A stretch of 64,000 nt of DNA from Citricoccus sp. SGAir0253 (GTDB lineage: Bacteria; Actinomycetota; Actinomycetes; Actinomycetales; Micrococcaceae): NCBI RefSeq assembly GCF_005877055.1, contig NZ_CP039424.1, forward strand, positions 372,001 through 436,000, given 5' to 3'. The notes under the pieces were generated by a model. The model did not search any database. It worked only from the letters and a program-made list of their open reading frames with translations, and was not told where the DNA came from. A program made the position numbers and the translations under genes. This document shows, piece by piece, positions 7,423 through 15,375 of the stretch. Positions within the stretch are counted from its first letter, which is position 1. Every line of letters begins with the position of its first letter.

Positions 7423-8445
7423 ATGAACACAAAGCTCCTCTCGCTGATGGCCACCGTCGCCGTCACGGGACTCGCGCTGACCGGCTGCGGCTCCGGCTCG
7501 CCGTCCGGCGGCGGGGACGCCTCCTCGCCCGGGGCCTCGGAGACCGCCTCCGGGTCCGCCGGCGGCTCGGGCGAGCTGGACCAGGTCAAGGTCGGCGTGC
7601 TGCCGATCGCCCCGTCGGTCGGGATCTACTACGGCGTCGAGAAGGGCATCTTCGAGGACCACGGCATCGACGTGGAGCTCTCCACCTCCAATGCCGGCGC
7701 CGCGATGCTGCCGGCCGTGGCGAACGAGCAGCTGCAGTTCGGCATCGGCAACCCCAACTCCGTGATGAACGCCAACGACCGCGGCCTCGACATGAAGATC
7801 GTGGCCGGGTACTCCAACTCGCTGGCCGAGGGCGAGGACATCGCCGGCGTGGTGACCACCAAGGACAGCGGGATCCAGGGCTGGGAGGACCTCGCGGGCA
7901 AGACCGTCTCCGTCAACGCCCTGAAGACGCAGGGCGACCTGACGATCATGGAGGCCGTGTCCAAGGCCGGCGGCGACCCCGAGGCGGTCAACTTCTCGGA
8001 GATGCCGTTCCAGGACATGCCGGCCCAGCTCGAGCGCGGCAACACGGACGCCATCTGGGTCCCCGAGCCGTTCCTGAGCAGCTCGCTGGCGAACGAGGAC
8101 AACCAGCTCGTGGGCTACTCCTTCCAGGACTCGGTGGCCGGCATGCCGACCATGGTGACCTTCAGCTCCGGCTCCTTCGTGGAGGAGAACCCGGACCTGG
8201 CGAAGCGCTTCGTGGACGCCATGACGGAGTCCCTGGACGCGGCCCAGGAGGACGAGGAGGGCGCCCGCGCCCTGCTGCCGGAGTTCATCAACCTCCCCGA
8301 GGACGTGGCCAAGGACCTGAAGATGGAGGAGCTCTCCGCCGAGATCCGCAAGGACCAGATCGAGGAGGCCGGGCGGCTCATGGTGAAGTACGGCTTCATC
8401 AGCAACGAGCCGGACACCGGGAAGCTCTACTGGGAGGGCCAGTGA
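7423..8445 (+). CDS. Substrate-binding lipoprotein of an ABC importer (NMT1/SsuA-like), orphan 1
   Basis: A 340-residue extracytoplasmic binding protein. A signal peptide with lipobox LTGC puts the lipid-modified cysteine at residue 22, followed by a Gly/Ser linker. The mature part (VGVLPIAPSVGIYYGVEKGIFEDHGIDVEL) is the N-terminal lobe of the NMT1/THI5-like and sulfonate/taurine-type family. ATG follows CCAGGAGAGACC. No permease or ATPase of this importer type is in the window, so it must work with distant components. The paralogue at 9233 is about the same length and shares GIFEDHG and DAIxxxEPF blocks. It is co-oriented with the MaoC gene, suggesting uptake of the compound that the cluster degrades. 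Confidence 0.87.
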   Translation: MNTKLLSLMATVAVTGLALTGCGSGSPSGGGDASSPGASETASGSAGGSGELDQVKVGVLPIAPSVGIYYGVEKGIFEDHGIDVELSTSNAGAAMLPAVANEQLQFGIGNPNSVMNANDRGLDMKIVAGYSNSLAEGEDIAGVVTTKDSGIQGWEDLAGKTVSVNALKTQGDLTIMEAVSKAGGDPEAVNFSEMPFQDMPAQLERGNTDAIWVPEPFLSSSLANEDNQLVGYSFQDSVAGMPTMVTFSSGSFVEENPDLAKRFVDAMTESLDAAQEDEEGARALLPEFINLPEDVAKDLKMEELSAEIRKDQIEEAGRLMVKYGFISNEPDTGKLYWEGQ

Positions 8446-8484
8446 GCTGATGACCCGCGACGGCGGGTGATTCCCTCGGCGTGA

Positions 8485-8515
8485 CGATGCCCCGGACCGG
8501 TGGTCCGGGGCATCG
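8485..8515. terminator. Bidirectional terminator hairpin
   Basis: CGATGCCCCGGACC and its exact complement flank a GGT loop, a 14-bp perfect stem. It lies between the convergent binding-protein and MarR2 genes and is well placed to stop both. Confidence 0.8.
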
Positions 8516-8537
8516 TGCTGCCGGAGGGGCGGGGTGC

Positions 8538-9044
8538 TCAGCCCCGGTCGGGGTGCGCGGTGGCTGCCTCGTGGTCGAGCACCCTCCGCATCAGGTGCAG
8601 CAGCTGCTCGGACTCGGCGGCGCTGAGCGGGGCGAACAGCTGCTCGTTCACCTCGACGGCGGGCTGGTACAGCTCCCGGAGCACCTTCCGTCCAGCGGGG
8701 GTGAGGGTGGCCACGCGGCGCCGGCCGTCCCGGGCGTCCCGGTGCACGGCCACGTGCCCCTGGGCCTCCATGCGGCGCACCAACTCGGTCAGCGTGGCCT
8801 TGTCCACGGCGAGGGCCGCGGCGATCTCGGTCTGGGACAGCCCCTCGGCGGCCCGGGCCAGGCACAGCAGCAGGCCGAACTGGATCGACGTGTGGTCGGG
8901 GGACACCTGCTGGGCCCAGAGGCGTCCGTGTCGGCTCAGCATCCGGCGCACCGCCAGGCTGCGGAAATCCTCGGGGGCGACGAGGGAGGCGTCCCCGTCC
9001 CCCTCCCCGGGGGCGGCGGCGCCCTCCCGGCGGTCGTTCGGCAT
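8538..9044 (-). CDS. MarR-family transcriptional regulator 2
   Basis: A 168-residue MarR protein. The winged helix is GLSQTEIAAALAVDKATLTELVRRMEAQGHVAVHRDARDGRR, followed by the C-terminal dimer helices. ATG at 9044 (MPNDRREG) follows ACAGGAGGCCCC, which fixes the start; an in-frame extension upstream is only reading-frame noise. It faces the second binding-protein gene, and box 4 lies in between, so it probably regulates that gene and itself. It is clearly distinct in sequence from MarR1 (2776), so the two may read different signals. Confidence 0.9.
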   Translation of the reverse strand: MPNDRREGAAAPGEGDGDASLVAPEDFRSLAVRRMLSRHGRLWAQQVSPDHTSIQFGLLLCLARAAEGLSQTEIAAALAVDKATLTELVRRMEAQGHVAVHRDARDGRRRVATLTPAGRKVLRELYQPAVEVNEQLFAPLSAAESEQLLHLMRRVLDHEAATAHPDRG

Positions 9045-9075
9045 GGGGCCTCCTGTCGCGAGAAGCAAGCGGAAA

Positions 9076-9098
9076 CAGTTGAGAAGATTAATGGATTG
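9076..9098. promoter_or_regulatory. TTGA-N5-TCAA box 4 (one mismatch)
   Basis: CAGTTGAGAAGATTAATGG shares GTTGAGAA with boxes 1 and 3 and has TTAA in place of TCAA. It is just upstream of TTGTTC (from about 9104), which is 18 bases from TAGGCT, a plausible promoter for the binding protein at 9233. Confidence 0.5.
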
Positions 9099-9232
9099 TC
9101 CTTGTTCGCCGACGGCGCGGCTGACTAGGCTGTGAGTCACCTTACAGGCCGTCCGCACCCCCTGCGCCGGCCCGCGGCGGCGGGACCTCCCGCCACCGCA
9201 CACCCGCACCCCGTGACCCAGGAGCACCGACA

Positions 9233-10243
9233 ATGAGGACCTTCCGACTGGCCGCCGTGGGCGCGGCCGCCCTGCTCGCCCTGACCGCCTGTGGCTCCGG
9301 TTCCCCGTCCGGGGGCGGGGACGGATCCAGCCCCGCGGCGGGTGGCCAGAGCGGTTCCCCCGCCTCCGGCGACCTGACCCCCATCGAGGTCGGGGTCATC
9401 CCGATCGTGGACGTCGCCCCCATCTACCTGGGCGTCAAGGAGGGCATCTTCGAGGACCACGGCCTGGACGTCACCCTGACCCTGGCCCAGGGCGGGGCCG
9501 CGATCGTGCCCGCCGTGCAGTCGGGGCAGATGGACTTCGGCTTCTCCAACGTCACCTCCCTCGTGATCGGCCGCTCGCAGGGGCTGCCGGTGAAGCTCGT
9601 CGCCACCGGCCCGCAGACCACCGGCGACTCCGAGGACGACTTCGCCGCGGTCATGGTCCCCGAGGACTCGGACGTCGAGTCCGCGGCGGACCTGGACGAC
9701 AAGCGCATCGCCGTGAACACCCTGAACAACATCAACGACACCGTCATCTCGGAGGGCATCCGCCAGGACGGCGGCAACCCGGACACCATCGAGTACGTCG
9801 AGATGGCCTTCCCGGACATGGTCGGCCAGCTGGAGGCCGGCAACGTGGACGCGATCGGCGCCGTCGAGCCGTTCGTGACCCTCGCCGAGGAGGGTGGCGC
9901 CCGGCGCGTCTTCGCGCAGTACGCCGACCCGATCCCGGACCTGTCGATTGCCGGGTACTTCACCACGGATGACAAGATCGAGCAGGACCCGGAGGTGGTG
10001 GACAACTTCGTGGCCGCCATGAAGGAGTCCCAGCAGTACGCCACGGACAACCCGGACGAGGCCAAGGCGGTCCTGCCCGAGTACACGTCCCTCGAGCCGG
10101 ACGTGATCGAGGAGCTGACCATGCCGCGCTTCCCGCAGGAGCACGACCGGGACTCGCTGCAGGAGGTCATCGACCTCTCCCTCGAGGGCGGCCTGATCGA
10201 CGAGGCGCCGTCCATGGACGACCTCATCCGCGAGGGCGCCTGA
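9233..10243 (+). CDS. Substrate-binding lipoprotein, orphan 2 (paralogue of 7423-8445)
   Basis: A 336-residue NMT1/SsuA-like binding protein with lipobox LTAC (Cys20), the same GSGSPSGGGD linker as its paralogue, and a mature start VGVIPIVDVAPIYLGVKEGIFEDHGLDVTL. ATG follows CCAGGAGCACCGACA. Again no cognate permease or ATPase is nearby. The two proteins differ enough in the ligand-lobe region to bind related but different solutes. It is divergent from MarR2, with box 4 between. Repeat A3 begins 57 bases after the stop. Confidence 0.87.
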   Translation: MRTFRLAAVGAAALLALTACGSGSPSGGGDGSSPAAGGQSGSPASGDLTPIEVGVIPIVDVAPIYLGVKEGIFEDHGLDVTLTLAQGGAAIVPAVQSGQMDFGFSNVTSLVIGRSQGLPVKLVATGPQTTGDSEDDFAAVMVPEDSDVESAADLDDKRIAVNTLNNINDTVISEGIRQDGGNPDTIEYVEMAFPDMVGQLEAGNVDAIGAVEPFVTLAEEGGARRVFAQYADPIPDLSIAGYFTTDDKIEQDPEVVDNFVAAMKESQQYATDNPDEAKAVLPEYTSLEPDVIEELTMPRFPQEHDRDSLQEVIDLSLEGGLIDEAPSMDDLIREGA

Positions 10244-10299
10244 CCCCTGCACTGGCGGGTCGGCCCCACCGGCCGTTCCGGCCGACCTCCTCCCCCTGC

Positions 10300-10341
10300 G
10301 CTTCGGGGGCAATCCCGACCGGTCGGGATTGCCCCCAAAGC
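10300..10341. repeat. Family A palindromic repeat, copy 3 (divergent subtype)
   Basis: GCTTCGGGGGCAATCCCGA, then the ACCGGT-type centre, then the matching right arm ending CCCCCAAAGC. It has the same length and ACCGGT core as the others, but the arms carry compensated changes (GGGGGCAA/TTGCCCCC), so the hairpin is conserved although the sequence is not. Confidence 0.8.
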
Positions 10342-10405
10342 CTTCTCTGGACCCGCCCGCCCCGCCCGCCCCGCCCGCGGCCCCGCGTCGAATGCCCCGG
10401 ACAAC

Positions 10406-10422
10406 GATTGAAATACTCAATC
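10406..10422. promoter_or_regulatory. TTGA-N5-TCAA box 5
   Basis: GATTGA-AATAC-TCAATC is a perfect 6-5-6 inverted repeat about 60 bases upstream of acyl-CoA ligase 2. A TGTGAT at about 10446-10451, as found downstream of boxes 3 and 6, could be the -10. Confidence 0.58.
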
Positions 10423-10480
10423 AAATGGCGCAGACTGGGGGCAGTGTGATTCTGGGCACAGGAGCCGTGAGGAGCTGCAG

Positions 10481-12040
10481 ATGTTCAACCGTGGGATCGG
10501 GGACTGGATCCACCGCCGCCGCGTCAAGTCGGCCGGGCACACCGCCGTCATCAGCGCCGCGGGCGAGCTGACCTACGACGCCTGGGCGGAGCGCATCGAC
10601 CGCCTGGCCGACGCCCTGTCCGCCCGGGGCGTGGCCCCGGGGGACCGCGTGGCCTACCTGGGCGAGAACTACCCGTCCTTCCTCGAGGTGCTGTTCGCCG
10701 CCGGGTCCCTCGGGGCCGTCTTCGTCCCCCTGAACACCCGGCTCGCCCCGCCCGAGATCGGCTTCGCCCTCGAGGACTCCGGCTCCACCGTGCTCGTCGC
10801 CTCGGCCACGCTGGAACCGCTCGCCCTCGCGGGGAGCCGCGGGACCGGCGTCGGGCTCCTGGCGCTGGTGCAGGACGGCCCCCGGGCCGCGGCCGAGCGC
10901 CGCGACGGCGACCTCGAGCCGCTCGACTACGAGGACCTGGTGGCCTCCGGCCGGCCGGAGCGCCCGGACGTGGCCGTGGACCTGGACGACCTGGCGATCA
11001 TCCTCTACACCTCCGGGACCACGGGCAAGCCCAAGGGCGCCATGCTCACCCACGGCAACCTGACGTGGAACGCCTTCAACGTCCTGGCCGACTTCGACGT
11101 CACGAGCGAGACGCGGGCGCTGATGATCGCCCCCATGTTCCACGTCGCCTCCCTCGGCATGGGCGCCCTGCCGACCCTGCTCAAGGGCGGCACGCTCGTG
11201 CTCGAGCCGCGCTTCGAGCCCGGCCGGGTCCTCCGGCTGATCGAGGAGCACGGCATCACCAGCATGTCCGGCGTGCCGACCACGTACCAGCTGCTGGCCG
11301 AGCACCCCGACTGGGACCGCACCGACCTGTCCTCCCTCCGCATCCTCACCTGCGGCGGCTCCGCGGTGCCCATCCGCGTGCTGGAGGCCTACGAGCAGCG
11401 GGGGCTCGCCATCGGCATGGGCTACGGCATGACCGAGACCTCGCCCGGCGCCACCGTCCTGCCGGCCCGCTTCTCGCGGCCGAAGCAGGGATCCGGCGGC
11501 CTGCCGCACTTCCACACCGCGGTGCGCGTGGTGGACCCCCTCGGCGAGCGCTGCGCCCCGGGGGACGTGGGCGAGATCCAGGTGCAGGGGCCCAACGTCA
11601 TCTCCGCCTACTGGAACCGTCCCGAGGCCACCCAGGAGTCCTTCGTGCAGGCCGAGGGGGGCACGTGGCTGAAGACGGGGGACATGGGCTACCTCGACGA
11701 GGAGGGGTTCCTGTTCATCTCCGACCGGCTCAAGGACATGATCATCTCCGGGGGCGAGAACATCTACCCCGCCCAGGTGGAGCAGGCCATCGCCGAGCTC
11801 GAGGCGGTCGCCGCCGTCGCCGTGATCGGGGTGCCCGACGAGAAGTGGGGCGAGGTCCCGCGCGCCGTGGTCGTGGTCCGCGAGGGCCACGAGCTGACCG
11901 AGGAGCAGGTCATCGGCCACCTCGACGGCAAGCTCGCCCGGTACAAGATCCCGAAGTCCGTGGTGTTCGTGGACGAGATGCCGCGCACCGCCTCCGGCAA
12001 GATCCGCAAGCCGGACCTGCGCCGCCGGTACGGCGGCTGA
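10481..12040 (+). CDS. Acyl-CoA synthetase (AMP-binding) 2
   Basis: A complete 519-residue ANL ligase. The P-loop YTSGTTGKPKGAMLTHGN is at about 176-190, the adenylate motif GYGMTETSPG follows, then the hinge TGDMGYLDEEGFLFISDRLKDMI, and the C-terminal catalytic lysine is near 507 in TASGKIRKPDLR. It would activate a fatty or aromatic acid. ATG at 10481 follows GTGAGGAG. It resembles the truncated ligase at the left edge more than the fadD-like enzyme at 55410. Box 5 upstream ties it to the MarR-box regulon. A GC hairpin follows, then the convergent IclR gene. Confidence 0.92.
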   Translation: MFNRGIGDWIHRRRVKSAGHTAVISAAGELTYDAWAERIDRLADALSARGVAPGDRVAYLGENYPSFLEVLFAAGSLGAVFVPLNTRLAPPEIGFALEDSGSTVLVASATLEPLALAGSRGTGVGLLALVQDGPRAAAERRDGDLEPLDYEDLVASGRPERPDVAVDLDDLAIILYTSGTTGKPKGAMLTHGNLTWNAFNVLADFDVTSETRALMIAPMFHVASLGMGALPTLLKGGTLVLEPRFEPGRVLRLIEEHGITSMSGVPTTYQLLAEHPDWDRTDLSSLRILTCGGSAVPIRVLEAYEQRGLAIGMGYGMTETSPGATVLPARFSRPKQGSGGLPHFHTAVRVVDPLGERCAPGDVGEIQVQGPNVISAYWNRPEATQESFVQAEGGTWLKTGDMGYLDEEGFLFISDRLKDMIISGGENIYPAQVEQAIAELEAVAAVAVIGVPDEKWGEVPRAVVVVREGHELTEEQVIGHLDGKLARYKIPKSVVFVDEMPRTASGKIRKPDLRRRYGG

Positions 12041-12072
12041 CCGGAGCCCGACGGCGGCGCCCCGGCCCGCGG

Positions 12073-12094
12073 GCCCGGCCCGCCGAGGCCGGGC
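12073..12094. terminator. Hairpin between convergent ligase and IclR genes
   Basis: GCCCGGCC and GGCCGGGC flank a six-base loop, an 8-bp GC stem in a 61-bp convergent gap. It is modest but in the right place. Confidence 0.5.
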
Positions 12095-12101
12095 GCGGGA
12101 C

Positions 12102-12878
12102 TCAGCCGGCCGGCGTCGGGCGCTGGGCTGCCGCCAGGTCGCGGACGATCCGGGCCGCCGCGGCGCGCAGGACGTTGACGAGCGGGCGGGCCGGGGCGTC
12201 GTCGTTGGGCACCACCACCGAGACCGCGCCCAGGACCTCCCCGCGTGCCCCGAGCAGCGGCACCGCGACCCCGCGCGCGGCCGGGTGGACGTAGCCGTCC
12301 GTCACCACGTGACCCTCCCGGCGGATCGCCGCGAGCCGGCGCCGCAGGACCCCGGGATCGGCCAGCGGCGCGGGCAGCTGCCCCTGCCGCCGCGCGCCGT
12401 CCACGACGGCGTCCCGGTCCTCGGCCGCGAGGAAGGCGACCTGCGCCAGCCCGGAGGAGGAGAGCAGGGCCGGGGTGCGGCCGCCGATCATCGTGTAGTT
12501 CACCACCGCGTCCGGCGCGGAGAGTCGCTCGACGAAGACGACGTCCGTGCCCCGCAGCACGCCGAGCTGGACGTGCTGGCGCACCAGGTGATGGACGTGC
12601 TGGAGGTGCGGCCGGGCCGCCGAGCGCAGTCCGGCGGCGCCCGGGGTGCGGGCCGCCCACTCCCAGAGCCGGACGCCGAGCTGGTAGGTCCGGTCCGGGG
12701 AGCGCTCCACGAGCCCCAGGCGCTCGAGCTCGGCCAGCAGCCCGTGCGTGCTCGACAGCGGCATCCCCGTGCGGGCCGCCACCGCGGAGACCGTCAGGTG
12801 CACGCTGGCGGAGTCGAAGGCGTCCAGCACGTCCACCGCCCGGCTGAGGGACGACCGTCCCTCCGATGACCTCGCCAT
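12102..12878 (-). CDS. IclR-family transcriptional regulator
   Basis: A 258-residue regulator. The N-terminal winged helix covers about residues 10-70 (LSRAVDVLDAF, then TVSAVAARTGMPLSSTHGLLAELERLGLVE), and the C-terminal effector-binding domain covers about 85-250 (RPHLQHVHHLVRQHVQLGVLRGTDVVFVERL and GRTPALLSSSGLAQVAF). IclR regulators commonly control aromatic-acid pathways. ATG at 12878 follows GGAGGAGGGACC. The nearest target is the divergent LigM-like gene at 13126, and a perfect 11-1-11 palindrome sits between them, an obvious operator. The effector is probably a methoxylated aromatic acid or its product, which is an inference. Confidence 0.9.
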   Translation of the reverse strand: MARSSEGRSSLSRAVDVLDAFDSASVHLTVSAVAARTGMPLSSTHGLLAELERLGLVERSPDRTYQLGVRLWEWAARTPGAAGLRSAARPHLQHVHHLVRQHVQLGVLRGTDVVFVERLSAPDAVVNYTMIGGRTPALLSSSGLAQVAFLAAEDRDAVVDGARRQGQLPAPLADPGVLRRRLAAIRREGHVVTDGYVHPAARGVAVPLLGARGEVLGAVSVVVPNDDAPARPLVNVLRAAAARIVRDLAAAQRPTPAG

Positions 12879-12954
12879 GGTCCCTCCTCCGCGTGCCCCG
12901 TCCGGGCCTGCCGTGCCCCTGCCGCGCCCGTCCTGCCGGCAGTACCGGGGCGCC

Positions 12955-12977
12955 GGCTTTCGCATGATGCGAAAGCC
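12955..12977. promoter_or_regulatory. Perfect palindromic operator, probably for IclR
   Basis: GGCTTTCGCAT, a central G, then ATGCGAAAGCC: an 11-bp perfect inverted repeat with a one-base centre in the region between the IclR gene and the O-demethylase-like gene. Its symmetry and position point to an operator; assigning it to the adjacent IclR protein is inference. Confidence 0.7.
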
Positions 12978-13125
12978 ACCCTCCCGTCCCAGTGTGGCCG
13001 ACCCTACGCTGGCCGCACCAGTGGCCGACCGCGGGGCCCGGCCTCGCATCCCGTGCGGCCTCGACCCCCGCCCCCTCGCCCCTCCCCACACCCACCCCCA
13101 TCCCCAGCACCCAGGAGCAGACACC

Positions 13126-14499
13126 ATGCCGGAGACCCTCGCCCAGGCCATCGACCGCGTCGGGAACCCCGTCGAGTTCCTGCGCAACCAGGACTGGCCG
13201 TCCATCACGTTCCCCATCCGCCCGGAGTTCACGAACTGGCGGGACGAACAGCGGGCGTGGCACGAGACGGTGGCGCTGATGGACCAGTCGCACCACATGA
13301 CCCAGCTCTTCCTCGGCGGCGCGGACCTCATCCCGCTGCTCGAGTCCATCTCCCCGAACACGTTCGCCACCTTCCGCCCCGGCGTGGCCAAGCAGCTGAT
13401 CTCCGTCAACCAGGACGGCTACCTCATCGGGGACGGCATCCTCTTCTACAACGAGGAGGGCCCCGAGGGGCTCGTGCTCGTGGGCCACCACATCCTCATC
13501 GACTGGGTCCGCTTCAACGTGGAGAAGGCCCAGGCCGCGGGCCGGGACGTCCACCAGCGGCTGGACCCGAACTCGACCATGCGGCAGGGCCCGCCGACCT
13601 TCTACCGCTACGAGCTCCAGGGCCCGGAGGCGAACCGGGTCATGGAGAAGGTCTTCGGCGGTCCCATCCCGGAGGTGAAGTTCTTCCACATCGCGGACGT
13701 CACGGTGGCGGGGCGGAACGTCAAGGCCCTGCGGCACGGCATGGCCGGCCAGCCCGGCTTCGAGTTCTACGGGCCGTGGGCCGACCACGAGGCCGTGCAC
13801 TCCGCCATCCTCGAGGCCGGCCGCGCGTTCGGCATCCGGGAGGTCGGCGCCAAGGCGTACTCCTCCTCGCCGCTGGAGTCGGGATGGATCCCCACGCCGT
13901 TCCCCGCCATCTTCGGGGAGGACCTCGCCGAGTACCGGGAGTGGCTGCCGGCCGCCCGGGCGGGGTCGATCGGCGGCTCGCTGTACTCGACCGACGTGGA
14001 GGACTACTACGCCACCCCCTTCGACTTCGGCCTGGGGCGGTCCGTGCGGTTCGACCACGACTTCCACGGCCGCGAGGCGCTCGAGCGGCACGCGGCGAAC
14101 CAGTCCCGGCGCAAGGTGACCCTCATCTGGCACGCGGAGGACGTGGCCGCCGTCGTGCGCTCGCAGGTGGAGGCGGGCACCCCGGCCAAGTACCTGGACT
14201 TCCCCAAGGCCCGCTACGGCTTCTACCAGATGGACGAGGTCCTGCTGGACGGCCGCCGCGTGGGCATCTCCACCGACGCCGGCTACGTGGCCCAGCCGCA
14301 GCTGTACATGTCCCTGGCCACCGTGGACCAGGACGTCCCCGAGGGCACCGTGGTGGAGGTGGTGTGGGGCGAGGACCCGGTCTCCGCCAAGCCGCAGGTG
14401 GACCGCAACCACCGCCAGGTGCGCATCCGTGCCACCGTGGCCCCGGCGCCGTACCAGGAGTACGCGCGCACCACGTACCGGCAGGACGCCTACGCCTGA
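13126..14499 (+). CDS. Folate-dependent aromatic O-demethylase-like protein (GcvT fold, LigM/DesA type)
   Basis: A 457-residue aminomethyltransferase-fold protein. The start (MPETLAQAIDRVGNPVEFLR), the block around TNWRDEQRAWHETVALMDQSHHM and the length match LigM/DesA-type enzymes, which move the methyl group of vanillate, syringate or 3-O-methylgallate to tetrahydrofolate. Glycine-cleavage T proteins are shorter (about 360-400), and no other gcv gene is here. ATG follows CCAGGAGCAGACACC. The single gene is divergent from an IclR regulator across a palindromic operator, suggesting induction by a methoxyaromatic. Methylene-THF recycling genes usually found beside ligM are absent from the window. 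The family is likely; the exact substrate is unknown. Confidence 0.8.
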   Translation: MPETLAQAIDRVGNPVEFLRNQDWPSITFPIRPEFTNWRDEQRAWHETVALMDQSHHMTQLFLGGADLIPLLESISPNTFATFRPGVAKQLISVNQDGYLIGDGILFYNEEGPEGLVLVGHHILIDWVRFNVEKAQAAGRDVHQRLDPNSTMRQGPPTFYRYELQGPEANRVMEKVFGGPIPEVKFFHIADVTVAGRNVKALRHGMAGQPGFEFYGPWADHEAVHSAILEAGRAFGIREVGAKAYSSSPLESGWIPTPFPAIFGEDLAEYREWLPAARAGSIGGSLYSTDVEDYYATPFDFGLGRSVRFDHDFHGREALERHAANQSRRKVTLIWHAEDVAAVVRSQVEAGTPAKYLDFPKARYGFYQMDEVLLDGRRVGISTDAGYVAQPQLYMSLATVDQDVPEGTVVEVVWGEDPVSAKPQVDRNHRQVRIRATVAPAPYQEYARTTYRQDAYA

Positions 14500-14507
14500 T
14501 CACTGCC

Positions 14508-14548
14508 GGCCGCCGCCCGTCCGGACGTGGTCCGGGCGGGCGGCGGCC
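14508..14548. terminator. Bidirectional GC hairpin terminator
   Basis: GGCCGCCGCCCG pairs with CGGGCGGCGGCC, and inside this CCGGAC pairs with GTCCGG around GTG. It starts 8 bases after the demethylase stop, between convergent genes. The remaining bases to the PadR gene show nothing else. Confidence 0.75.
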
Positions 14549-14658
14549 GTCCGGGGCCAGGCGACGCGTCCGGGGTGGTCCCGGGGGTGACGTGTCCTCC
14601 GGAGCCGGACGGCCGGGGTGGCGCCGGAGAGGCCTCGGGGGGATGATCCGCCCGGCGC

Positions 14659-15267
14659 TCAGGCGGGGCTGCCGGCCGAGAGCTGCTCGGGGTAGAGCTC
14701 CGCGAGCAGCTGCAGCCCGCGGTCGGCCCAGGCGATCTCCGCCTCGGCGCGGGCCACGAGGCCCTCGTAGGTGAAGCGCTTGAACGCCGCGGTGCGGTGG
14801 TGCTCGGCCTCCGGCACGGTCGAGAGGCGGCGGGCCAGGGGGGCGGAGGTGCCGGCGTCGATCTCGTCGATCTGCTGCTGCCAGGCCGCCTGGATCTGCC
14901 GGGTGTGCTCCCGGTAGGCCAGGAGCTGCTCGCGGGCGCGCTGCGGCGAGGCGTACTCGAAGTAGGCGGCGCGCAGGTGCATGGGGTCGCGGTCCCGGGC
15001 CCACTGCAGGTCCGAGTCCATCCACTCGCGGAAGGACTGGCGGCCGGCCTCCGTGATGGAGTAGGCGATCTTGCGCCCCTTGCGCCCGAACGGGACCTCC
15101 TCGGCCTCCAGCAGCCCGTCCTGGGCCATGCGGCGCAGCTCGGGGTAGATCTGCGAGTCGGGGGCGTGCCAGACGTTGCCCACCGAGGAGCCGAAGCGCT
15201 TGGCGAGGTCGTAGCCGGTCATCGGCTCCACCATCAGCAGCGCCAGGAGCGCGTTGCGCAGGGACAT
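14659..15267 (-). CDS. PadR-family transcriptional regulator
   Basis: A 202-residue PadR protein of the longer subfamily-2 type. The N-terminal winged helix is LRNALLALLMVEPMTGYDLAKRFGSSVGNVWHAPDSQIYPELRRMAQDGLLEAEEVPFGRKGRKIAYSITEAGRQSF, followed by a C-terminal helical dimer domain with the usual YFEYASPQRAREQLLAYREH. ATG at 15267 follows GGAAGGATGCGCC. PadR proteins often sense phenolic acids. A 15-base palindrome at 15332-15346 lies upstream. The target could be itself or an unlinked gene. Confidence 0.9.
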   Translation of the reverse strand: MSLRNALLALLMVEPMTGYDLAKRFGSSVGNVWHAPDSQIYPELRRMAQDGLLEAEEVPFGRKGRKIAYSITEAGRQSFREWMDSDLQWARDRDPMHLRAAYFEYASPQRAREQLLAYREHTRQIQAAWQQQIDEIDAGTSAPLARRLSTVPEAEHHRTAAFKRFTYEGLVARAEAEIAWADRGLQLLAELYPEQLSAGSPA

Positions 15268-15331
15268 GGCGCATCCTTCCCGCGGGGCGACTGGTCCCGT
15301 CCACTGTAACGGCTTCCACCTCCCAGGCACT

Positions 15332-15346
15332 ATCCCCATAGGGGAT
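15332..15346. promoter_or_regulatory. Palindrome upstream of padR-like gene
   Basis: ATCCCC-ATA-GGGGAT, a 6-3-6 inverted repeat about 65-80 bases upstream of the PadR start and just past the aminotransferase stop. It is a possible PadR operator. Confidence 0.45.
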
Positions 15347-15375
15347 TCGCGGGGCTCCGGGACGGGCCGCCGGGA

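Noticed and set aside
11764-14412. 882-codon minus-strand frame across ligase 2, IclR and the demethylase
   Set aside because: It runs antisense through three regions and is out of frame with the real IclR gene; no homology-like segments.
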